Source of the DNA: Elusimicrobiota bacterium
GTDB lineage: Bacteria > Elusimicrobiota > Elusimicrobia > UBA1565 > JACRDR01
DNA: 10,793 nucleotides
Assembly (NCBI GenBank): GCA_016212845.1
Contig: JACRDR010000007.1
Span: 1-10,793, forward strand
Reading direction: 5' to 3'
The translations under genes and the position numbers were made by a program. This document shows, in pieces, positions 1 to 7,065 of the stretch (position 1 is its first letter; every line of letters begins with the position of its first letter). The notes below the pieces were generated by a model that was given only the letters and a program-made list of their open reading frames with translations, made no database searches and had not been told where the DNA came from.

Positions 1-930
1 CCCCGCGAGTTCCTGGCGAAGGTGTTCCGGCGCCTGCTGCGGCACGGGGTGCTCGTCGGCCGCCGGGGTCCGGGCGGCGGCTATCGCCTGGCGTTCGACC
101 CGCGGGAGCTTCCCGTGGTCGAGGTCATCGAGGCGGCGTCTCCCGGCTGCGACGGTCCGAGACCCTGCTTTCTCTTTGCGAAGTCCTGCGGCGACGGATA
201 CTGCTCCGCGCACGAAGCGGTGACGGAGGCCGAACGCGGCCTCCGGGCGGCGCTGGCGAATTTGATGCTCTCGGACCTGCTGCGCGACGCGCCGCAGGCC
301 GATCGTACCGGAGGGATCGTCGCCATGACTCGAGGACTCTTGATCGGCTTCGCCGTGATGCTGGGGGCGTCCGCCTGCAAAGACAAGGAGATGGACGTGT
401 ACCGGGCCCCGAAAGAGGCCGCCCAGGCGGCGATGACCGCCGCGCCCGAGCCCTCGATGCCTCCCATGGCGGCCGCTCCGGCGGGCATGTCCCAGGCCGG
501 CGTCGACCTGCCGCCGCCTCCGCCGGGCAAGCTCTCGTGGGCCGCTCCGGCGGACTGGAAGTCGAAGCCCGCGGGCGGGATGCGCTTCGCGACCTTCGGC
601 GTGCCGTCGAAAGCCGGCGAGGCGGAGCTGTCGGTCATCAATCTCGCGGGAGAGGCCGGCGGTGGCCTGCCGAACGTCAACCGCTGGCGCGGCCAGCTGG
701 GCCTGCCTCCGATCGACGACGCGGAGCTCTCGAAGGTCTCGCAGTCGGTGAAGTCCGCGGCGGGAAAGGTTTTGGTCGTCAGTCTTACGGGAGCGGACGG
801 TAAATCGGGACTCGTCGGGGCGATCCTGCCCCAACCCACGCAAACATGGTTCTTCAAACTCACGGGCTCGCCCGAGGCGACCGGCGCGGCGAAGCCGTCG
901 TTCCTGAAATTCCTCGAGAGCCTGCGCTGA
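1..930 (+). CDS. Rrf2-family transcriptional regulator (5'-truncated), in frame with the downstream lipoprotein
   Basis: The window opens inside this gene; by comparison with the roughly 150-aa family, about 45 N-terminal residues including most of the helix-turn-helix are missing. Codons from base 1 read PREFLAKVFRRLLRHGVL, matching the end of the recognition helix, then the wing with GPGGGYRL, then the Rrf2 effector region. Four cysteines at codons starting 148, 166, 184 and 199 (spacing C-x5-C-x6-C-x4-C) sit where IscR, NsrR and RirA hold a [2Fe-2S] or [4Fe-4S] cluster, so a redox, NO or iron-responsive repressor is likely. The Rrf2-like part ends near base 290 (LSDLLRD). No stop codon follows: the frame continues through a lipoprotein signal peptide to the TGA at 928-930. 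Either the product is a real fusion, or a one-base error hides a stop; TGA at 326-328 in the next frame would give a normal ATGA overlap. The position, first in a cytochrome c maturation operon, suggests it regulates that operon. The family call is firm; the ligand is inferred. Confidence 0.8.
   Translation, partial: PREFLAKVFRRLLRHGVLVGRRGPGGGYRLAFDPRELPVVEVIEAASPGCDGPRPCFLFAKSCGDGYCSAHEAVTEAERGLRAALANLMLSDLLRDAPQADRTGGIVAMTRGLLIGFAVMLGASACKDKEMDVYRAPKEAAQAAMTAAPEPSMPPMAAAPAGMSQAGVDLPPPPPGKLSWAAPADWKSKPAGGMRFATFGVPSKAGEAELSVINLAGEAGGGLPNVNRWRGQLGLPPIDDAELSKVSQSVKSAAGKVLVVSLTGADGKSGLVGAILPQPTQTWFFKLTGSPEATGAAKPSFLKFLESLR
310..315 (+). promoter_or_regulatory. Shine-Dalgarno for the internal lipoprotein start
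   Basis: GGAGGG lies 9 nt before ATG 325, inside the open frame that carries the Rrf2 domain. It supports separate translation of the lipoprotein even though no stop codon separates the two coding parts. Confidence 0.6.
325..930 (+). CDS. Putative lipoprotein linked to cytochrome c biogenesis
   Basis: This is the probable independent product (201 aa) of the second half of the frame above. ATG at 325 is preceded by GGAGGG (310-315) at 9-nt spacing. The first 18 residues form a lipoprotein signal peptide (MTRGLL..., hydrophobic core, then ASAC with lipidation Cys18). A low-complexity Ala/Met/Pro linker follows to about residue 70, ending in a run of five prolines. The C-terminal domain (about 72-201) begins LSWAAPADWK and contains a Gly-Gly followed by NVNRWRGQLGLPP. 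From memory, proteins with a similar NRWR-type domain occur beside resB/ccsA in other bacteria, but I could not check this. It likely acts outside the inner membrane in, or next to, heme delivery or c-type cytochrome assembly. Its biochemical role is unknown. Its 3' end overlaps the possible starts of resB. Confidence 0.75.
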   Translation: MTRGLLIGFAVMLGASACKDKEMDVYRAPKEAAQAAMTAAPEPSMPPMAAAPAGMSQAGVDLPPPPPGKLSWAAPADWKSKPAGGMRFATFGVPSKAGEAELSVINLAGEAGGGLPNVNRWRGQLGLPPIDDAELSKVSQSVKSAAGKVLVVSLTGADGKSGLVGAILPQPTQTWFFKLTGSPEATGAAKPSFLKFLESLR

Positions 931-2060
931 AGCCCGCGCTTCGCGTCCTGGCGTCTCTGCAGCTGACCGTCGCGCTCCTCGCGTCGCTGATGGTGCTCGT
1001 CACGCTCTGCACGCTGGGCCAAGCGAAGCTCGGCCTCTACGGCGCCGTCGAGACCTACATCCGCAGCGTGCTCGTCTGGGCCGACATCCCGGGCACGCTC
1101 TGGCGCGTCCCGGTATTTCCGGGCGGCGGACTCGTCGGCGCGGTCCTCCTCGTCAATCTCGCGGTCGCCCAAGGGATCCGGCTCGAGTGGAGCCGGCGCA
1201 AGGCGGGCCTCTGGCTCGTGCACTTCGGCCTCGCGTTTCTCTTCGTCGGCGAGTTCGTGACCGGCTTCCTTCAGCAGGACATGCGGATGGCGATCCGCGA
1301 GGGCACGACCTCGAATTACCTCGAGAGCTTCCGCGACGTGGAGCTCACCGTCGTCGACGCGTCGGATCCCGCCTTTGACCAGGTCTACTCGATCCCCGAC
1401 CGGGTCGCGGCGAGGGAAGGGCGGCTCGAGCACGAGAGCTGGCCGTTCCGTCTCGTCGTCAAGCGCTGGTTTCCCAACGCCGCGCTGGAGACTCGCGCTC
1501 CCGGCGAGGGCGGACCCGCGTCGATGGCGACCGCCGGAGTGGGGCCGCAGGTCGTCGTGATGGAGCGCCCCCGCGCGGGCGACGACGAGAGCGCCCAACC
1601 CGCGGCGTTCGTCGAGGCGGTGAGCGGAGACCGCTCCTACGGGACCTGGCTCGTGTCGACCGCGCTCGGCGCCGAGCAGGGCCTGTCGATCGGCGGCAAG
1701 GAGTGGCGCTTCTCGCTGCGGCACCGCCGGCGCTACCTTCCGTTCTCGATCACGCTCAAGAAGTTCACACGCGAGCTGCATCCCGGGACCGACATCCCGC
1801 GGCACTTCTCCAGCCTGGTCCGGCTGACGGATCCGGCGCGCAAGGAAGACCGCGACGTGCTGATCTCGATGAACCAGCCGCTGCGCTACGGCGGCCAGGC
1901 TTTCTATCAGGCCGGCTTCGACCAGAACGACACCGTCTCCGTGCTCCAGGTCGTCCGCAATCCCGGCTGGCTGCTGCCGTACCTGTCGTGCCTGCTGGTC
2001 GGACTCGGTTTGCTCGCGCATTTCGTCGCACGCTTCGCGCCGGGCGGGAGGACCGCATGA
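846..2060 (+). CDS. resB: Cytochrome c biogenesis protein ResB (Ccs1/CcsB)
   Basis: ResB is one half of the System II cytochrome c synthase; with CcsA it moves heme across the inner membrane and presents apocytochrome for thioether attachment. With an ATG start the protein is 404 aa. Predicted membrane segments lie near residues 31-57, 97-114, 119-140 and 375-396, with a large periplasmic domain between the third and fourth, the usual ResB layout. His126 in the third segment and His392 in the last are candidates for the heme-handling histidines of this family. The family-typical stretch MNQPLRYGGQAFYQAGFD (342-359) precedes the last membrane segment. The start is uncertain. ATG 846 has no Shine-Dalgarno and overlaps the lipoprotein by 85 nt. 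The only other in-frame candidate I see before the first membrane helix is CTG at 927, overlapping the lipoprotein TGA and giving 377 aa. The stop overlaps the ccsA start as ATGA. The family assignment is strong. Confidence 0.9.
   Translation: MVLQTHGLARGDRRGEAVVPEIPREPALKPALRVLASLQLTVALLASLMVLVTLCTLGQAKLGLYGAVETYIRSVLVWADIPGTLWRVPVFPGGGLVGAVLLVNLAVAQGIRLEWSRRKAGLWLVHFGLAFLFVGEFVTGFLQQDMRMAIREGTTSNYLESFRDVELTVVDASDPAFDQVYSIPDRVAAREGRLEHESWPFRLVVKRWFPNAALETRAPGEGGPASMATAGVGPQVVVMERPRAGDDESAQPAAFVEAVSGDRSYGTWLVSTALGAEQGLSIGGKEWRFSLRHRRRYLPFSITLKKFTRELHPGTDIPRHFSSLVRLTDPARKEDRDVLISMNQPLRYGGQAFYQAGFDQNDTVSVLQVVRNPGWLLPYLSCLLVGLGLLAHFVARFAPGGRTA
2046..2051 (+). promoter_or_regulatory. Shine-Dalgarno deciding the ccsA start
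   Basis: GGGAGG ends 5 nt before ATG 2057, inside the last codons of resB. It fixes ccsA at 2057 instead of the much longer open frame that begins upstream at 1703, and indicates translational coupling through the ATGA overlap at 2057-2060. Confidence 0.75.
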
Positions 2061-3826
2061 AGGCTCTTGGACGCAAGGGCGCCGCCGGGGCGCTCGCGCT
2101 CGCGGCGGGCTTGGCCGCGTTCGGAGGCCGCTCGGCCGGCTCCGACGTCGCCCGCTTCGCGGAACTGCCGGTGCTGCACGAGGGGCGCGTGAAGCCGCTG
2201 GAGTCCGTCGCCCGCTCCACCCTGCTCTCGATCCGGGGCAAGCAGTCGATCCGCCACGGGAAGCGCGAACTGCTTCCCGCGGAATGGCTGCTCGACGTGC
2301 TCGCGCTCCCGGAGAAGGCCGACGAGTACAAGGCCTTCCGCGTCGACGACCCGGAACTCCTCGCCGCGCTCGGCGCGGGCGAGCCCGACGGACGCTACTA
2401 CGCGTTCACGAAGCTCAAGCCGGGCTTCGAGAAGCTCGAACGCATGGTCTCCGAGGCCGAGAGCCTCGAGTCGCGCGACCGCACCCGCGTGCAGGCCGCC
2501 GCGCTCAACCTCTTTCAGCGTCTCACGATCTATCAGCGGATGAAGAACACCCTGCGTCCGGCGCAGGCCGAGAACTTCACGGCCGAGGTCGAGGCGCCCG
2601 CGGGCGGCGCGTCGGCCCGGGCGACTTCGCAGGAGCGACTCGCCGGGTTTTCGTTCATGGCGGACGCGGCGATGTTCCGGCCGCTGCCGCCGCTGTCGTC
2701 GTCGAAGCCCGACGAGTGGACCAGCATGGGGCAAGCCCTGCTCGACGCCCATTCGAGCGCGCTGCATCCGGCCGCCCCGCTCTTGGCTCGATTGGCCGAC
2801 GCGTGGCGGGCGCAGGACCGTGCCGCTTTCGGGGAGGCGCTGCGCCTTCATGAAGAGGGCGTGGCTCCGATGCCGTCGGCCCGCCGTTCCCGCTGGGAGG
2901 CGGGCTTCCAGCGCGCCCAGCCGTTCACGCTCGGCATGGCGCTGTACTTGATTTCCGCCCTGCTCGTCGTCGCTTCGTGGTTCACCCAACGAAAGGGACT
3001 CGAGCGGGCGGGCTACGCGGCGCTCGCGGGCGCGGTGGCGATCCACTCCGCGGGACTATTGGCGCGCATGTGGCTCGAAGGGCGGCCGCCGGTCACGAAC
3101 CTGTACTCGTCCGCGGTCTTCGTCGGCTGGGTCGGCGGTCTCGTCGGCCTGTGGCAGGAGAAGCGCTCGGGCGGCGGACTCGCGGCGATCGCCGCTTCCG
3201 TCCTGGGCTTCTGCACGCTGATCATCGCGCATCACCTGGCGACCCAGGGCGACACGATGGAAATGATGCGCGCGGTGCTCGACTCGAACTTCTGGCTGGC
3301 GACCCACGTCGTGTCGATCACGGTCGGCTACGGCGCGGCGTTCCTGGCCGGGACGCTCGCCCACGTCTATCTGGTGCGCGGCGTCCTGACCAAGAGCCTC
3401 GACAAGGAGTCCGCCAAGAGACTCTCGTCGATGACGTACTTCGCGATCTGCCTCAGCCTGCTCTTCAGCTTCCTGGGCACCGTGCTCGGCGGCATCTGGG
3501 CCGACCAGTCGTGGGGCCGGTTCTGGGGCTGGGACCCGAAGGAAAACGGCGCGCTCCTGATCGTGCTGTGGCTCGCGATCGTCCTGCATTGCCGCTGGGG
3601 CGGCTACGTCCGCGAGCGCGGGGTGATGGCGATGGCGGTCTTCGGCAACGTCGTCACGGCGCTCTCGTGGTTCGGCGTGAATATGCTCGGGATCGGCCTG
3701 CACTCCTACGGCTTCATGGAGGGCGCGGTCGCGTGGCTGGGCCTCTTCGTCTTCTCGCAGCTCGCGGTGATGAGCCTGGCGATCGTTCCGCCCGATCGCT
3801 GGAAGAGCCGGCAGGCTCTGGCGTAG
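2057..3826 (+). CDS. ccsA: Cytochrome c biogenesis protein CcsA (heme handling, WWD domain)
   Basis: CcsA is the heme-binding and exporting partner of ResB in System II cytochrome c maturation. The product is 589 aa. Residues 1-24 are a signal-like membrane segment. Residues about 30-285 form a hydrophilic, probably periplasmic domain starting with LPVLHEGRVKPLES. From about 290 onward there are roughly eight membrane segments. The PPVTNLYSS stretch (344-352) is typical of CcsA, and the tryptophan-rich WWD motif runs from W481 to about L500 (WGRFWGWDPKEN at its core). His417 and His549, flanking the WWD loop, match the two periplasmic heme-ligand histidines, and His330 is a candidate membrane histidine. 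Minimal CcsA proteins are about 300 aa and lack the N-terminal domain; as I recall, a similar segment occurs in the middle of fused CcsBA proteins. The start is set by the Shine-Dalgarno at 2046-2051. The gene converges on the minus-strand gene at 3830. Confidence 0.93.
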   Translation: MKALGRKGAAGALALAAGLAAFGGRSAGSDVARFAELPVLHEGRVKPLESVARSTLLSIRGKQSIRHGKRELLPAEWLLDVLALPEKADEYKAFRVDDPELLAALGAGEPDGRYYAFTKLKPGFEKLERMVSEAESLESRDRTRVQAAALNLFQRLTIYQRMKNTLRPAQAENFTAEVEAPAGGASARATSQERLAGFSFMADAAMFRPLPPLSSSKPDEWTSMGQALLDAHSSALHPAAPLLARLADAWRAQDRAAFGEALRLHEEGVAPMPSARRSRWEAGFQRAQPFTLGMALYLISALLVVASWFTQRKGLERAGYAALAGAVAIHSAGLLARMWLEGRPPVTNLYSSAVFVGWVGGLVGLWQEKRSGGGLAAIAASVLGFCTLIIAHHLATQGDTMEMMRAVLDSNFWLATHVVSITVGYGAAFLAGTLAHVYLVRGVLTKSLDKESAKRLSSMTYFAICLSLLFSFLGTVLGGIWADQSWGRFWGWDPKENGALLIVLWLAIVLHCRWGGYVRERGVMAMAVFGNVVTALSWFGVNMLGIGLHSYGFMEGAVAWLGLFVFSQLAVMSLAIVPPDRWKSRQALA

Positions 3827-3839
3827 GCCTTACTGCCAG
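3818..3839. terminator. Hairpin across two convergent stop codons
   Basis: CTGGCGTA (3818-3825) pairs with TAC-T-GCCAG (3832-3839 with position 3834 bulged), an 8-bp stem with loop about 3826-3831. It covers the ccsA stop TAG (3824-3826) and the stop of the facing gene (3830-3832). No T-run follows on either strand, so it is a candidate 3'-end stabiliser or weak bidirectional terminator, not a canonical intrinsic terminator. Confidence 0.35.
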
Positions 3840-5023
3840 CGTCCCCGGTGCCGCTCCGGCGTTTGGGCGCCCGGAGCGAATTCGAGGCACCCGGAGCCCT
3901 TCAGCGCGTCCCGGTCCCGGTAGCGCTTCTGGTAGCCGGCGTCCGGCCGCGTCGCCTTCGGAAATACGGCGCCGCACACGCTCTCGAGCGCCCGCTCGGG
4001 AGACACGTGCGGCGAGAGCGTCATCACATCGCAGTCGCCGGTTCCTAGATCGATCAGATCCGAAACCAGCTTCGAGCCTGCGGGCCCGCTTCGCCAATCG
4101 GGGATGAAAAAGCGCTCGCGGCATTCCGGGAGCTGGTGCGCGAGGTAGCGCCGGGAAAGCCCCAGGTCGGTCTCCGCGTAGCTTCCGCACACGAAGACCG
4201 AGGTGCCGAGGGTCCGGGCTTGCGCCCAGAGGCCGTCGATCTCGGCTTTAGAGAGCTGCCCGTAGAGTTCGGAGTCGAAGCCTTCGGGCCTCTCGAGTTC
4301 CTTGCGGCGCACGAGCGGCATCCGCTCGCCTCCCGCGGCCTCCCGGCGGCGAAGCCAGCGTTCGCATTCGGCGTCCCGGCGCTCTTTGGCGCTCTTCTCG
4401 TCTTCCTCCGGAGGGTCGGGCGAGCCGGGGAGGGGACCGCAGCGCCGCTCCCACTCCGTCCGGTTCTTCCGCCAGCGCTCCAGCGCTTCAGGATAGGCGC
4501 CGGCGACGTCCTCGATGGGGCGCGCGGGCTTGCGGGTGTGAATGAGATTGAGCTTGCACCAGATTTCGTCCTTGGCCGGGGCGGCTTCCTCCTCGTAGGC
4601 GTCCTTGGGCTGGAGGCTCCCGGTCGCTCCACCGGCTCCGAGCTTCAGCAGTTCGTTCTTCTTCTCCCGGAAGAGCCGGTCGCTTTCCTCTTCCAGGCGG
4701 CGCTCCGCTTCCAGTCTCCGAAGACGCTCCTGCTCTTGGAGGCGGAGCTTCCGGCGGCGGGTTTCCTCCGCGTCGCGAAAGCCCTGCTGGAGGATGCCGA
4801 CGCCCAGTTGCATCATCCCTACTCCCGTTTGCTGCGCCGGCGTGAGGCCGCCTCCTCCCGCCTTGGCGGCGGGCGCGCCCCCGCAGGCTTCGATGCATTG
4901 CGCCTCCGTGCACGGAGCGGGGATCATCTTGCCGCAGTAGCAGCCGCAGCTTTGGGCCACGCCTCGCACCTGGGCGGCGGCCGGCGCGGCGGCCAGCGCC
5001 AGGGCGAGGGCGGTCTCGATCAT
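3830..5023 (-). CDS. Secreted Cys-rich coiled-coil protein of unknown function
   Basis: I do not recognise this 397-aa protein. ATG at 5023 overlaps the stop of the preceding TPR lipoprotein gene (ATGA), so the two are almost certainly co-translated; an open frame extends upstream to 5212 but encodes only Arg-rich out-of-frame sequence. Residues 1-18 look like a signal peptide ending in AAAPAAAQ. Six cysteines follow within 22 residues (C26, C28, C30, C38, C43, C47; core CGCYC), then a Gly-rich stretch. Residues about 84-128 form a strongly charged Arg/Glu coiled coil, followed by an acidic linker. The C-terminal part (about 245-385) contains TSVFVCGSYAETDLG and FFIPDWRSG and may be a folded domain. 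There are 14 cysteines in all, so disulfides in the periplasm are plausible. The export call is fairly safe; the function is unknown. Confidence 0.75.
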   Translation of the reverse strand: MIETALALALAAAPAAAQVRGVAQSCGCYCGKMIPAPCTEAQCIEACGGAPAAKAGGGGLTPAQQTGVGMMQLGVGILQQGFRDAEETRRRKLRLQEQERLRRLEAERRLEEESDRLFREKKNELLKLGAGGATGSLQPKDAYEEEAAPAKDEIWCKLNLIHTRKPARPIEDVAGAYPEALERWRKNRTEWERRCGPLPGSPDPPEEDEKSAKERRDAECERWLRRREAAGGERMPLVRRKELERPEGFDSELYGQLSKAEIDGLWAQARTLGTSVFVCGSYAETDLGLSRRYLAHQLPECRERFFIPDWRSGPAGSKLVSDLIDLGTGDCDVMTLSPHVSPERALESVCGAVFPKATRPDAGYQKRYRDRDALKGSGCLEFAPGAQTPERHRGRWQ

Positions 5024-6132
5024 CGCGAGCCGGCGGCCTTCTCGCCGCGTTCGGCGCGCACCTCGAGCTCGGCGAGCTTGCCGCGGACCTCGGCGGCGTC
5101 GGCGGCGCCCGGAGAGGCCGCGAGATACGCCTCGAAATGGCCGGCCGCCTCCCGCCAGTTTCCCGCGCCTTCGTGAGCGAGACCGGCGTTGAAGTGCGCG
5201 GAGGCCCACCAAGGAGCGAGACCCAGCGCGCGCTCGATCTCGGCGATCGCGGCGGCGTAGTCCGCGGGGGACGCCGCTTGCTTGAAGTACGCCTGCCCGC
5301 GCGCGAGCAGCCGCCGCGCCTCCTCCGGAACGGCGGGGGCTCCGCCTTTCCCCGCCGCGCGCGCCGCTTTGACGGCCAGCGTTCGCTCCCGAGTCCCCAA
5401 GCCGCGGGCGAGAGCCGCGGCGTCAGCGAACGCGCCGAGCGCGGCCGCGGCGTCGCCCGTCTTCAAGAACTCGTCTCCGCGGGCCTCGAGCTCGTCGAGC
5501 CGGAGCTTGGCTTTGGGAGAGAGCATCACCCGGCCGTCGGAGGCGATGGAACGCATGAGCGATTCGAGCGCGTCGGAGGAGCCCTTCTCGAAGGAGCGTC
5601 CGGCTCCCTGCATCTCCGAGCCCATGATGGCGGCGCACATCGGGAGGGCGAGGGGAAAGAGAAGGATCGTCACCGCGTTGCCGAAGCCGTTGCTCTTGGC
5701 GCGGGAGACGACTTGCGCCAATCGCTCGTCCCCCGGGCTGGAGAATTCCGCCACGAGCCGTCCGGAGTCGGGGTCCAGGAACCGGAGCTGATACGGGTGC
5801 GGGAGCGGTCCCACCTCGACGGCGTAGTCGGCGCCCTTCGCGCCGGCCAGCGAGCCGGCGCGCGAAACCTTCCCGTAGACCGAGTTCAAAGCCGCCTCCA
5901 CCGCGTCGAGATAGGCCCGGCCCGCCGTGAGCTTCGAGTTGCAAACGACGAGCCCCCAAGACAGGACCTCGGGGTAGTCCAGGGGCGCCAGGAGCGCGAT
6001 GCGAGGGGGCGATGCGGGCGCCGGTCTCGGCGAGGGCGAGTAATAGCCGCTTCGCACGGTGTAGCGGCCCGTGCACGACGTCGTCAAGAGCGCGGCGCAG
6101 GCCAGGGCGGCCGTCTTGGGAAATCGTTTCAT
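5020..6132 (-). CDS. TPR-repeat lipoprotein of unknown function
   Basis: The product is 370 aa. The N-terminus MKRFPKTAALACAALLTTSC is a lipoprotein signal peptide with Cys20 as the likely lipidated residue (Thr at -3 is tolerated but not ideal). After a Pro-rich spacer, residues about 43-135 form a mixed domain (RIALLAPLDYPEVLSWG onwards) that I cannot assign. Residues about 152-171 are hydrophobic enough for a membrane segment or buried helix. The C-terminal part holds about three TPR-like helical pairs near 214-247, 270-305 and 309-342 (the last with ALGLAPWWASAHFNAGLAHEGAG). TPR lipoproteins usually scaffold envelope complexes, so a partner role for the Cys-rich protein encoded by the overlapping next gene is a reasonable inference. 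An AGAGG sequence on the minus strand (complement of 6142-6146) about 9 nt before the ATG may serve as ribosome-binding site. The upstream region is AT-rich for this genome and may hold the promoter. Confidence 0.8.
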   Translation of the reverse strand: MKRFPKTAALACAALLTTSCTGRYTVRSGYYSPSPRPAPASPPRIALLAPLDYPEVLSWGLVVCNSKLTAGRAYLDAVEAALNSVYGKVSRAGSLAGAKGADYAVEVGPLPHPYQLRFLDPDSGRLVAEFSSPGDERLAQVVSRAKSNGFGNAVTILLFPLALPMCAAIMGSEMQGAGRSFEKGSSDALESLMRSIASDGRVMLSPKAKLRLDELEARGDEFLKTGDAAAALGAFADAAALARGLGTRERTLAVKAARAAGKGGAPAVPEEARRLLARGQAYFKQAASPADYAAAIAEIERALGLAPWWASAHFNAGLAHEGAGNWREAAGHFEAYLAASPGAADAAEVRGKLAELEVRAERGEKAAGSR

Positions 6133-6164
6133 CGGCGGAGACCTCTGTTTTCGGAATTCGAGAG

Positions 6165-6197
6165 AAAATACAGAGACGCAACATCTCCGCCGTCTCT
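6165..6197 (-). terminator. Intrinsic-terminator-like hairpin after the 279-aa gene
   Basis: Read on the minus strand, AGAGACG (6197-6191) pairs with CGTCTCT (6178-6172), a perfect 7-bp stem with a 12-nt loop, followed at once by the T-rich GTATTTTCTCTC. It lies about 28 nt past the stop codon of the gene at 6226-7065 and before the TPR lipoprotein gene. The long loop and interrupted T-run make it a moderate candidate. Confidence 0.5.
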
Positions 6198-6225
6198 TAC
6201 CCGGCTCGAAGCGGCGGCCGGCGTT

Positions 6226-7065
6226 CTAGTCCGGGTGGGCGTCCCCCGAGTGGGGTGACGCCAGTCCGCGGCCTCGCGCGCCGATCCCGACGGGGTCGTT
6301 GACGTTGTTGAGGATCCCCGACAGCGCTCCCGACGGGCTCTCCGCCAGGGGCGTGCTGGGCAGCCCGAGCCTCGACGCTCCCGTCTCGAGCACGCGGTCC
6401 AGTCCCGAGACGAACCGCTTGCCCGCGCTCGATTTGCCGATCGCCCACCCGGCGGCGGTGAGCAGAGCGAGGATTAGAAGCGTGCCGCCGGCCACTCCCA
6501 GATCGAAGAGCGCGCCATAGCGTTCCGGGGAGCCGTCGGACGCCTTCCGGAGTCTCTTGACCGCGTCGTAACCCTGCCGGAAGATCGGCCATAGCATCCA
6601 GCCCGTCACGGCGAGCGAGGCGACGCTCGCGACGATCCGGGCGATCGCGCCGAAGCCCGAAAGGGCGGTGAGAAGGATGCTGATGAGGATCCAAAGCAGG
6701 TTCTGCGTGATCCCCTCGACCGTCGCGAACTGCTGGCGGAACGCGTCGAGCAGGCCGGCGAGGAGAGGGGCCAGCGTCGGATGACGCTCGCCGAAGCCGG
6801 AGGCCCGGGGAGCGGCCGGAGGACGCGGGACCTCCACGACGCGGCGGATCGCGGGGACGGCGGCGGCGTGGACGGCGGCGCGAGGGGCGTAGGACGGGGC
6901 GGCCGAGACCGGACCGAAGAGTGAGGGGCGGCTCGCTTCGCCGTCCCAGAAGACCGCCGGCGGCTGCTCGAGCGCCGCGCGGGCCCGCTCCACCGCTTGC
7001 TGGGCGGAGACAGGCGCGGCGGCCAGGAGGATGGCCGCCGCGAGCGACCGCCGGGATAGCCGCAT
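6226..7065 (-). CDS. Exported membrane protein of unknown function
   Basis: I do not recognise this 279-aa protein. Residues 1-21 are a Sec signal peptide (MRLSRRS, hydrophobic core, PVSA before QQ). Residues about 22-90 are low-complexity Ala/Pro/Arg-rich sequence, probably an unstructured periplasmic linker. Hydrophobic segments near 123-139, 143-161 and 190-206 are candidate membrane helices. Between the second and third is a short charged loop (RQGYDAVKRLRKASDGS). The C-terminus is Gly/Ser/Pro-rich and hydrophilic. No catalytic motif is visible. No clear Shine-Dalgarno precedes ATG 7065, but the signal peptide supports this start. The gene is followed by a terminator-like hairpin, so it is probably a unit apart from the TPR lipoprotein operon. 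Confidence 0.7.
   Translation of the reverse strand: MRLSRRSLAAAILLAAAPVSAQQAVERARAALEQPPAVFWDGEASRPSLFGPVSAAPSYAPRAAVHAAAVPAIRRVVEVPRPPAAPRASGFGERHPTLAPLLAGLLDAFRQQFATVEGITQNLLWILISILLTALSGFGAIARIVASVASLAVTGWMLWPIFRQGYDAVKRLRKASDGSPERYGALFDLGVAGGTLLILALLTAAGWAIGKSSAGKRFVSGLDRVLETGASRLGLPSTPLAESPSGALSGILNNVNDPVGIGARGRGLASPHSGDAHPD

Noticed and set aside
81..2021. A 646-codon open frame on the minus strand opposite the lipoprotein and resB
   Set aside because: Arg/Glu/His-rich composition typical of antisense GC-rich DNA; the plus strand carries clear ResB homology and signal peptides.
1703..2056. A 118-codon upstream extension of the ccsA frame
   Set aside because: It overlaps the well-supported resB coding sequence, is low-complexity, and the Shine-Dalgarno and ATGA overlap point to 2057.
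4136..5176. A plus-strand open frame opposite the Cys-rich secreted protein
   Set aside because: It has no domain or ribosome-binding site, while the minus strand shows a signal peptide, patterned cysteines and a coiled coil.
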